Below, in pieces: positions 1 to 5,062 of a stretch of 5,062 nucleotides of DNA (its first letter is position 1; the number at the start of each line of letters is the position of its first letter). Source of the DNA: Negativicutes bacterium (GTDB lineage Bacteria; Bacillota; Negativicutes; JAGOZY01); contig JAGOZY010000110.1 of assembly GCA_018058445.1 (NCBI GenBank), positions 1 through 5,062 of the forward strand. The letters are read 5' to 3'. Both the position numbers and the translations under genes were made by a program. Under the pieces are notes generated by a model. It searched no databases and had not been told where the DNA came from. It saw only the letters and a list, made by a program, of their open reading frames with translations.

Positions 1-599
1 GACAATTCATCAGCTAATTTAAAAACAAACTGATTGACTGATTTTTCTATTTCAATGCCTTGATCCTGAACCTCAAGAAAAAAATGATCCGGTCCGAAAA
101 TTTCGCGATATTCTTCCGCTGCTTTTCGCGCAGCATCCTCATCGCCTCGCATAAACAGTGCTGGAATTTCACCTGCAAGGCAGGCACTTAGAGCGATAAT
201 CCCTTTATGATATTTTTTCAAAAGTTCTTTGTCTACTCGCGGTTTGTAGTAAAACCCTTCCAAATGTCCCATTGAGACAAGACGAATCAGATTATTCCAC
301 CCCTCTTGAGTTTCAGCCAGAAGAACTAAATGATAGGCGTTTTCTTTATCTCGATCAGCCGGAGTTTTATCGGTACGATTACCTGGTGCTACGTAGACTT
401 CGCAACCCAATATTGGTTTTATACCGGCTTTTTTGGCTTCTTTATAAAACTCAATTGCACCATAAAGAACCCCGTGATCAGTCAGAGCCAATGCGGGCAT
501 TCCTTTTTCTTTCGCCCACCGTACCATTTCTGGAATTCGGCTTGCTCCATCAAGAAGACTATATTCACTATGGGCATGTAAATGAACAAACGGCAACAT
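1..599 (-). CDS. dnaE: DNA polymerase III subunit alpha, N-terminal PHP domain part (runs off left edge)
   Basis: This is the start of the replicative (or second) DNA polymerase III alpha subunit, which extends DNA at the replication fork. About 199 N-terminal residues are visible; the polymerase palm, fingers and OB domain lie beyond the left edge. The protein opens MLPFVHLHAHSEYSLLDGA, the classic DnaE PHP start. Putative metal ligands seen are H8, H10, D17, H42 (in LTDHG), E67 (in GCEVY), H90 (in YHLVLLA) and C140 (in SACLAGE). E. coli DnaE has lost several of these; PHP domains that keep them, such as M. tuberculosis DnaE1, act as a 3'-5' proofreading exonuclease. The ATG at 597-599 is chosen because AGGGAGGTGATC, almost fully complementary to the 16S rRNA tail, sits 7 bases from it by its GGAGG core. 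An intrinsic terminator lies just upstream. The family call is secure; proofreading activity is inferred. Confidence 0.96.
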   Translation of the reverse strand, partial: MLPFVHLHAHSEYSLLDGASRIPEMVRWAKEKGMPALALTDHGVLYGAIEFYKEAKKAGIKPILGCEVYVAPGNRTDKTPADRDKENAYHLVLLAETQEGWNNLIRLVSMGHLEGFYYKPRVDKELLKKYHKGIIALSACLAGEIPALFMRGDEDAARKAAEEYREIFGPDHFFLEVQDQGIEIEKSVNQFVFKLADEL

Positions 600-601
600 T
601 T

Positions 602-613
602 GATCACCTCCCT
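602..613 (-). promoter_or_regulatory. Very strong Shine-Dalgarno of dnaE
   Basis: Read on the minus strand this is AGGGAGGTGATC, matching the anti-Shine-Dalgarno tail over nearly its whole length, with the GGAGG core at 607-611 and 7 bases before the dnaE ATG. It fixes the dnaE start. It lies only about 8 bases after the T-run of the upstream terminator hairpin. Confidence 0.85.
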
Positions 614-620
614 ATATTAG

Positions 621-655
621 TAAAAAGGACAAAGCACTGAAATGCTTTGTCCTTT
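621..655 (-). terminator. Intrinsic terminator after the SepF-like gene, abutting dnaE
   Basis: A perfect 13-bp inverted repeat (AAAGGACAAAGCA at 624-636 and TGCTTTGTCCTTT at 643-655) encloses a 6-base loop. On the minus strand the stem is followed by a run of five T (622-626). This is a typical Rho-independent terminator for transcripts arriving from typA-sepF. On the plus strand the hairpin ends in only three T, so the minus orientation is favoured. It lies 29 bases after the SepF-like stop codon and ends 21 bases before the dnaE start, leaving no space for a dnaE promoter after it. Confidence 0.85.
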
Positions 656-684
656 GAATCCGGCAAGCTGAATTACTTTTAAAA

Positions 685-948
685 TCAAGAAGTATGAAGT
701 TCCATCCCAGGCGGTACCAATAAGATAATATCACTTGAAACTTCTTGCATTTTACCTTTCGTTGCAAAAGAAATTCCCGACATAAAAGTCCGACATTGCT
801 CCTGTTCAGGCTCTAACATAGAACTTAAATTAATAATGACTGCTTGTCCGGCAAGGAGCTCAGCTCCATAAGTTTGAATTTCTTGATAGCTTTTCGGAAA
901 TCCTACATAAAAATTTCCTTTAGGAATTTTTACGCTCTCTGGTTTCAT
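685..948 (-). CDS. Short SepF-like (DUF552) cell division protein core
   Basis: The 87-residue product matches the globular core of SepF, a protein that binds the FtsZ tail, bundles FtsZ filaments and helps tether the Z ring to the membrane. The recognisable part is about residues 27-82: a helix leading into GQAVIINLSSM, then EQCRTFMSGISFATKGKMQ and EVSSDIILLVPP. This follows the beta-alpha-beta pattern of SepF (compare VVVNL, FLSGTVYAIGG and SDIFL in B. subtilis). Full-length SepF is usually about 140-200 residues, with an N-terminal amphipathic membrane helix and a flexible linker. Both are missing here. The ATG is set by AGGAGGAG at 953-960, and an in-frame TGA at 964-966 prevents a longer form. 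It lies 85 bases after typA, with no clear terminator between, and a strong terminator follows it. The usual sepF neighbours (ylmE, ylmG, divIVA) are absent, so it may be a second SepF paralogue. No symbol is given because it may not be the orthologue. Confidence 0.85.
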   Translation of the reverse strand: MKPESVKIPKGNFYVGFPKSYQEIQTYGAELLAGQAVIINLSSMLEPEQEQCRTFMSGISFATKGKMQEVSSDIILLVPPGMELHTS

Positions 949-952
949 CTGA

Positions 953-960
953 CTCCTCCT
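953..960 (-). promoter_or_regulatory. Shine-Dalgarno deciding the SepF-like start
   Basis: The minus strand reads AGGAGGAG, with the AGGAGG core 6 bases from the ATG at 946-948. Together with the in-frame TGA at 964-966 it makes this the only plausible start for the short protein. Confidence 0.8.
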
Positions 961-991
961 AACTCATTTCACAGATTAGGTCAAAGATGAT

Positions 992-1020
992 ACTAAAGAT
1001 AGTTAGACAGGTTCTATCAA
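992..1020 (-). promoter_or_regulatory. Possible weak promoter upstream of the SepF-like gene
   Basis: The minus strand carries TTGATA (1015-1020, five of six matches to the -35 consensus), a 17-base spacer and TTTAGT (992-997, four of six to the -10). The spacing is ideal but the -10 is poor. Such matches arise by chance in AT-rich DNA, so co-transcription with typA is at least as likely. Confidence 0.25.
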
Positions 1021-1033
1021 AATCCTGCTATTT

Positions 1034-2854
1034 TTATTGAATAGTCTCTTTTTTCTTTTTGGCTCGTGCTCGATCGTGCTTATCAAGAATCGACTTACGA
1101 ATACGAATATTCAGTGGAGTGACTTCAACCCACTCATCGTGTGCGATAAATTCTAAGGACTGTTCTAAAGACAACGTGCGTGGGGTGTCCAAACGAAGAG
1201 TTTCGTCTGTTCCACTTGCCCGCATATTTGTGATTTGTTTTCGTTTACAAGGATTGACATCCATGTCAGTTTCACGGGAATTTTCACCAATGATCATTCC
1301 TTCATAAACTGCGATGCCACTTCCGATAAATAAGGTTCCTCGATCTTGAATTCCATAAAGTCCGTAAGTACTTGTCTCACCAGCTTCAAACGCAATCAAA
1401 GAACCACGAGTACGACCCGCGATATCCCCTTTGTATGGCGCATAGCTGTGGAATACGTGATTCATAACGCCATTTCCACGAGTACTTGTCAAGAATTCCG
1501 AACGGAAACCAATCAAACCACGGGCGGGAATCATAAATTCAAGACGCATATATCCAGCAAGTTCGATCATATTGACGAGCTCCGCTTTTCGGGTTCCAAG
1601 CCCTTCCATGACAGCACCCATATACTCTTGAGAAACATCGACAGTCAAAAATTCCATTGGCTCGCAGATTTCATCATTGATTCGTTTCATGATGACTTTC
1701 GGTTTACCTACTTGGAATTCAAATCCTTCACGACGCATAGTCTCAATCAGTACCGAAATATGAAGTTCCCCACGTCCGGCAACTTCAAATGAATCTGGGC
1801 TTTCTGTTTCGCTAACTCGTAAGCTAACATTTGTTTCCACTTCTCGGAAAAGGCGATCCCGGATATGACGAGAAGTAACAAATTTACCCTCTTTCCCAGC
1901 AAACGGGCTTGTATTAACCGCAAAAAACACGGATAATGTTGGCTCATCAACCCGGATAACTGGTAGTGCTTCTGGGTTTTCTGCATCTGTAATCGTCTGA
2001 CCAATTTGGAAATCTCCAAGACCAGCAACTGCGACAATTTCACCAATCGTTGCTTCTTCGATAGCAACTCGCTTTAAACCCTCATAGTTATAAAGTGTTG
2101 CCACTTTTGTTTTGCGTGAGGTTTCACCATCGGTTACGATAACTTGTTGATTGCCTTTAATCGTTCCCCGAACAACTCGACCAATCGCAATTCGTCCCAC
2201 ATAATCATCCCGATCCAAAGAGGAAATCAGAATTTGTAATGGAGCTTCTTGATCGCCGACTGGAACTGGAATATGTTTTACAATGGCTTCAAAAAGCGGC
2301 TGCATATTATCGCTCTCGGCTCCAAATTCATTTTTGGCAAAGCCATTTCGGGCTGAGGCAAAAATCACTGGGAACTCTAGTTGGCTATCATCGGCATCAA
2401 GCTCAATAAATAAGTCTAATACTTCATCCACTACGGCAATAGCACGTTGGTCGGGACGGTCGACTTTATTCACGACAACAATTGGCTTCAGACCTTTTTC
2501 CAAAGCTTTTCGTAGGACATATTTTGTTTGTGGCATCGGACCTTCGTAAGCGTCGACTAATAAAAGAACTCCATCAACTAGTCCAAGAGTTCGTTCGACT
2601 TCTCCACCGAAGTCAGCATGCCCAGGAGTATCAACGATATTAATTTTAACATCATTCCATAAGACAGATGTATTTTTAGCGAGAATTGTAATTCCGCGCT
2701 CACGCTCTAAATCGTTCGAGTCCATAACTCGCTCAGTTAGTTGCTCATTAGCGCGAAATACTCCGCTTTGACGTAAAAGAGCGTCAACAAGGGTCGTTTT
2801 ACCATGGTCAACGTGGGCAATAATCGCAACATTTCGTAATTCAAGATTTTTCAT
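1034..2854 (-). CDS. typA: Translational GTPase TypA/BipA
   Basis: A complete 606-residue TypA/BipA, the usual length for the family. It is a ribosome-binding GTPase related to EF-G and EF-4, acting in 50S subunit assembly and in translation under cold or other stress. The G domain (about 1-200) has G1 AHVDHGKT at 13-20, switch I RERGITI at 51-57, G3 DTPGH at 75-79, G4 NKVD at 129-132 and G5 SAR at 167-169. A beta-barrel domain follows (about 205-290), then EF-G-III-like and V-like domains with [19 protein letters not shown] around 360-378. The TypA-specific C-terminal domain has [14 protein letters not shown] at 443-456 and the loop [18 protein letters not shown] at 534-551, the region that contacts A-site tRNA. 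The tail ends in a basic run (RARAKKKK). The ATG at 2852-2854 has AAAGGA 7 bases upstream. A probable promoter and a hairpin lie in the 91-base gap before it. All GTPase motifs are intact, and I see no frameshift. Confidence 0.98.
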   Translation of the reverse strand: MKNLELRNVAIIAHVDHGKTTLVDALLRQSGVFRANEQLTERVMDSNDLERERGITILAKNTSVLWNDVKINIVDTPGHADFGGEVERTLGLVDGVLLLVDAYEGPMPQTKYVLRKALEKGLKPIVVVNKVDRPDQRAIAVVDEVLDLFIELDADDSQLEFPVIFASARNGFAKNEFGAESDNMQPLFEAIVKHIPVPVGDQEAPLQILISSLDRDDYVGRIAIGRVVRGTIKGNQQVIVTDGETSRKTKVATLYNYEGLKRVAIEEATIGEIVAVAGLGDFQIGQTITDAENPEALPVIRVDEPTLSVFFAVNTSPFAGKEGKFVTSRHIRDRLFREVETNVSLRVSETESPDSFEVAGRGELHISVLIETMRREGFEFQVGKPKVIMKRINDEICEPMEFLTVDVSQEYMGAVMEGLGTRKAELVNMIELAGYMRLEFMIPARGLIGFRSEFLTSTRGNGVMNHVFHSYAPYKGDIAGRTRGSLIAFEAGETSTYGLYGIQDRGTLFIGSGIAVYEGMIIGENSRETDMDVNPCKRKQITNMRASGTDETLRLDTPRTLSLEQSLEFIAHDEWVEVTPLNIRIRKSILDKHDRARAKKKKETIQ

Positions 2855-2861
2855 AAATTCG

Positions 2862-2867
2862 TCCTTT
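2862..2867 (-). promoter_or_regulatory. Shine-Dalgarno of typA
   Basis: AAAGGA on the minus strand, 7 bases before the typA ATG. It lies 7 bases beyond the last base of the leader hairpin, so folding of the hairpin could influence initiation. Confidence 0.7.
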
Positions 2868-2874
2868 CAGAAAG

Positions 2875-2900
2875 AAATCAGGCCCCTTAGTGCCTGATTT
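2875..2900 (-). terminator. Hairpin in the typA leader (terminator or attenuator candidate)
   Basis: A perfect 9-bp inverted repeat (AAATCAGGC at 2875-2883, GCCTGATTT at 2892-2900) encloses an 8-base loop. Reading toward typA, the right arm ends in TTT and is followed by CTTTCT, so the T-run is broken by C. It could terminate transcripts from murB-hydrolase, but it also lies downstream of the likely typA promoter and so would be part of the typA mRNA leader. Read on the plus strand it ends in four T, though no plus-strand gene is visible to terminate. The inverted repeat is certain; its function is not. Confidence 0.55.
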
Positions 2901-2919
2901 TCACAACACCGTACACTCC

Positions 2920-2949
2920 AGAATACATCAAAAACTTGATTTTTGTCAA
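2920..2949 (-). promoter_or_regulatory. Probable sigma-A type promoter of typA
   Basis: The minus strand has a perfect -35 box TTGACA (2944-2949), an 18-base spacer and a -10 TATTCT (2920-2925, four of six matches). The -35 overlaps the TGA stop codon of the hydrolase gene. The start of transcription would fall near 2912-2914, giving a leader of about 58-60 bases that includes the 2875-2900 hairpin and the typA ribosome binding site. Confidence 0.55.
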
Positions 2950-4562
2950 ATTTCTCGACCACTTGCTAAATCATCTAAACTTTTTCGCAAGAATCGCCGC
3001 ACCCGTGCAACCCGTCGCGAAATTTCTGGGGCTGCATTTTGGTCTTTTACGGCTTTATCCATTAATTGTTCACGATAAAGTCGATAATCATCTTCAAACT
3101 CTCTAAATAGATCTGTTAGATCATCTTCCATCAGAGCTGCTTCAGCTGCATTTGACCCAATAAATTTACTGCTATCAGGAGTCAACTCATAGTCATCCCC
3201 TAAATAAGGAATATTCACTTTTAAACCGAGTCTTTCTTGGATTTCTTTTGAAAACGGGATTAATTTTTCTTCTTCTCCATGGATTAAAAAGATTTCTTTC
3301 ACTGTCTTTGAAAAATGCCCTACCCATGAAAAAATTTCTTCTTTATCTGCATGAGCTGAAAATCCTTCTAAATTATGAATCTCAGCCTTCACTGCAATAG
3401 TGTCCCCTAAAATTCGCACCGTTTTAACTCCGTTAATGAGCTGTCTTCCCAAACTGCCCTCAGCTTGATAACCGACCATAACTACTGAGCATTCCGGCTT
3501 CCACAGATTGTATTTTAAATGATGTAAAATTCGCCCGGCATCTGCCATTCCACTTGCCGAAATAATCACAGCACCACCAGGTAAGTCATTGATAGCTTTG
3601 GATTCGTCAACCGAAGCAGTGAAATGAAAATTTGGCAGCTTATGTGCAAAATCTGAGAATGCTGCTTTGGCCTCATCGTCGAATTCTCTGCTATGTTTTA
3701 ACGTAATTTGAGTTGCTGCAACAGCAAGCGGGCTATCTAAATAAACAGGAATCGGATCGATCTTCTTTGCCTTCATTAATTCATATAAATCATACAGGAG
3801 AATCTGAGCTCTCCCTACTGCAAAGGCCGGAATGATTACATGACCGCCTCTTTTAACTGTCGTATTGATGATTTCGGCGAGCTTCTCAGCTTTATCTTCA
3901 ATCGGATGTACAGAGGTTCCATAAGTGCCTTCCATCAATAAATAATCCGCAGACTCAATCAAATCAGGATCGCGCAGAATTGGTTGATGAGGCTGTCCAA
4001 GATCCCCAGAGAAAACTATTTTAAAAGTCTTATCTTCTTCAGTAATCCAGACTTCAGCAAATGCTGAGCCTAGAATATGCCCCGCATCACGAAATCGAAC
4101 TTTCATTCCTGATACAGGTGAAAACTCTTCTAAATAGCCGATCGGTTTAAAAAGCTTAACGCAGGAAAAGGCTTCCTCGACCGTGTAGAGAGGCTCAACT
4201 GGATCTTTACCACCTCGTCGCCCTTTTCGATTAGCAATCAATGCATCATACTCTTGAATATGCGCACTATCCGGTAGCATAACGCCGCACAGATCAGCTG
4301 TTGCCGGAGTTGCATAAATCGGACCTTTATACCCCTCTTTATGTAGGCGTGGAAGTAACCCCGAATGATCAATATGAGCATGAGTTAAAATAACGGCTGA
4401 AATATCCGCTGGGTTAAAACTGAAGGTTCTGTGATTTAGCCGCTCAAGCTTCTTCCCACCTTGGAACATACCGCATTCAACTAAAACCTTTTTACCACCC
4501 ACCTCAAGTAAATAACAAGATCCAGTCACTTCTCTTGCAGCACCTAAAAAAGTCAGATTCAT
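2946..4562 (-). CDS. MBL-fold beta-CASP metallo-hydrolase (RNA-processing family)
   Basis: A 538-residue metallo-beta-lactamase-fold protein of the beta-CASP group, which includes CPSF73-like endonucleases; it probably cleaves RNA in the cytoplasm using two zinc ions. MBL motifs: motif 1 VECGMFQG at 28-35, HAHIDHSG at 61-68 (H61, H63, D65, H66), H162 in DAGHILGSA and D187 in FSGDLG. Beta-CASP features: motif A E211 in EGTYG, then IIPAFAVGRAQ at 243-253, SASGMADAGR at 335-344, GYQAEGSLGR at 364-373 and motif C H404 in FSAHAD, followed by FLIHGE at 425-430. Motif 1 has Glu (E29) where Asp is usual. The motif B position appears to be Q374 instead of His. A charged helical tail (about 475-538) follows the catalytic core. 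The ATG at 4560-4562 is preferred over an in-frame TTG at 4578-4580 because GGCGG lies 7 bases before the ATG and the protein then begins MNLTFLGAAREVTG, as in the family. It is 41 bases after murB, with no terminator between. The true substrate is unknown. Confidence 0.93.
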   Translation of the reverse strand: MNLTFLGAAREVTGSCYLLEVGGKKVLVECGMFQGGKKLERLNHRTFSFNPADISAVILTHAHIDHSGLLPRLHKEGYKGPIYATPATADLCGVMLPDSAHIQEYDALIANRKGRRGGKDPVEPLYTVEEAFSCVKLFKPIGYLEEFSPVSGMKVRFRDAGHILGSAFAEVWITEEDKTFKIVFSGDLGQPHQPILRDPDLIESADYLLMEGTYGTSVHPIEDKAEKLAEIINTTVKRGGHVIIPAFAVGRAQILLYDLYELMKAKKIDPIPVYLDSPLAVAATQITLKHSREFDDEAKAAFSDFAHKLPNFHFTASVDESKAINDLPGGAVIISASGMADAGRILHHLKYNLWKPECSVVMVGYQAEGSLGRQLINGVKTVRILGDTIAVKAEIHNLEGFSAHADKEEIFSWVGHFSKTVKEIFLIHGEEEKLIPFSKEIQERLGLKVNIPYLGDDYELTPDSSKFIGSNAAEAALMEDDLTDLFREFEDDYRLYREQLMDKAVKDQNAAPEISRRVARVRRFLRKSLDDLASGREI

Positions 4563-4569
4563 ATGAAAA

Positions 4570-4577
4570 CCGCCTTT
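4570..4577 (-). promoter_or_regulatory. Shine-Dalgarno deciding the hydrolase start
   Basis: The minus strand reads AAAGGCGG, ending 7 bases before the ATG at 4560-4562. This sequence lies inside the codons that would be translated if the TTG at 4578-4580 were used, which supports the shorter, 538-residue product. Confidence 0.65.
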
Positions 4578-4603
4578 CAAATTCGGGTCTGTTTCTGCAT
4601 TGA

Positions 4604-5062
4604 TTATTTATAAAAATATTGCCATTTTTCAGCGGTACGCCCAACAATTCGAACTTCCGGACATAGCCAAACATCAGCATATTCATAGACTTTTTCTCGG
4701 ACAGTTTTGATCAGCATTAATACATCGTTCGCAGTTGCTTGACCACAATTAATAACAAATCCAGCATGTTTTTCTGAAACTTGAGCATCTCCGTAGGTGA
4801 ACCCCTTTAATCCAGCATCCTGAATTAAGGTCCCTGCAAAATAACCGGGTGGACGTTTGAAAGTACTCCCTGCACTTGCCCATTCAAGCGGTTGTTTGCT
4901 TTCTCGTTGAGCCGTTAACTCAGTCATTCGAGCATTAATTTGTTCATTATTTCCTTTTTTCAGGCTCATCGTCACGCCAAGAATAATTCCTCCATTTTTT
5001 TGAAAAAAACTACTACGATACGAAAATTGACACTCTTCTTTGGATAGATTATGAATAGTTCC
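4604..5062 (-). CDS. murB: UDP-N-acetylenolpyruvoylglucosamine reductase, C-terminal half (runs off right edge)
   Basis: This is the 3' part of murB: 152 residues are visible, and the reading frame stays open to the right edge. MurB is a cytoplasmic FAD enzyme that uses NADPH to reduce the enolpyruvyl group and so make UDP-N-acetylmuramic acid, the second committed step of peptidoglycan synthesis. The FAD-binding domain is mostly outside the window. Visible are the conserved FSYRSSFFQ (about residues 13-21 from the edge), GSTFKRP with the likely proton-donor Ser at visible residue 66, then FAGTLIQDAGLKG, VSEKHAGFVIN and the C-terminal CPEVRIVG with the conserved Glu at visible residue 136. 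The GTG at 4973-4975 could look like a start, but homologous sequence continues upstream, so it is internal. The gene ends in TAA at 4604-4606, 41 bases before the hydrolase start. The length and spacing of the C-terminal domain look normal, and the enzyme is probably functional. Confidence 0.96.
   Translation of the reverse strand, partial: GTIHNLSKEECQFSYRSSFFQKNGGIILGVTMSLKKGNNEQINARMTELTAQRESKQPLEWASAGSTFKRPPGYFAGTLIQDAGLKGFTYGDAQVSEKHAGFVINCGQATANDVLMLIKTVREKVYEYADVWLCPEVRIVGRTAEKWQYFYK

Noticed and set aside
614..619. TAATAT on the minus strand as a -10 box for dnaE
   Set aside because: Transcription would start inside the dnaE ribosome binding site, and only a poor -35 (ATTTCA) lies at a suitable distance, within the terminator hairpin.
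272..640. Plus-strand open frame of 122 codons opposite dnaE
   Set aside because: It is antisense to the clear PHP domain coding region, runs through the terminator hairpin, and its protein matches no family I recognise.
998..1018. GATAG...CTATC inverted repeat after typA as a terminator
   Set aside because: The arms are only 5 bp and AT-rich with an 11-base loop, and no T-run follows on the minus strand.
1346..1792. Plus-strand open frame of 148 codons opposite typA
   Set aside because: It is a shadow of the conserved typA gene on the other strand, has low-complexity Ser/Thr/Phe composition and no recognisable domain.
1747..2067. Minus-strand open frame of 106 codons inside typA in another frame
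   Set aside because: It overlaps the well-conserved domain II and III coding region of typA and has no independent family signal.
4563..4580. TTG start giving a hydrolase six residues longer
   Set aside because: The would-be codons contain the AAAGGCGG ribosome binding site used by the ATG at 4560-4562, and family members begin near MNLTFLGA.
4973..4975. GTG as start of a separate 123-residue protein
   Set aside because: The frame is open upstream to the window edge and encodes MurB residues such as FSYRSSFF, so the GTG is an internal Val codon.

Overview
This window looks like a housekeeping stretch of a low-GC Gram-positive-type (Bacillota) chromosome. The base composition is AT-rich, the Shine-Dalgarno sequences are strong (AGGGAGGTGATC, AGGAGGAG), and a SepF-family protein and a dnaE with a full set of PHP metal ligands are present. 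Clostridia or Negativicutes is my best guess, but the sequence alone does not settle the class. No tRNA, rRNA, CRISPR array, insertion sequence or phage gene is visible. All recognised genes lie on the minus strand, so transcription runs from right to left.

Read in the direction of transcription, the order is: murB (3' part, entering from the right edge, ending at 4604); a beta-CASP metallo-beta-lactamase-fold hydrolase (4562 to 2946); typA/bipA (2854 to 1034); a very short SepF-core protein (948 to 685); and the 5' part of dnaE (599, running off the left edge). The four intergenic gaps are only 41, 91, 85 and 85 bases. The murB-hydrolase gap has no terminator or promoter, so these two are probably co-transcribed. 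A perfect TTGACA box overlapping the hydrolase stop codon begins a likely typA promoter. A strong intrinsic terminator closes the typA-sepF unit just before dnaE.

The genes serve peptidoglycan precursor synthesis (MurB), probable RNA processing (beta-CASP hydrolase), ribosome assembly and stress translation (TypA), division (SepF-like) and replication (DnaE). This is a growth-linked cluster and not one pathway. I do not see a new multi-gene system. The observations most worth following are: a SepF-like protein with no membrane-targeting helix and an in-frame stop that rules out a longer form; hairpins placed directly against the ribosome binding sites of both typA and dnaE, which may act as attenuators; and a DnaE PHP domain that keeps its visible metal ligands and so may proofread.
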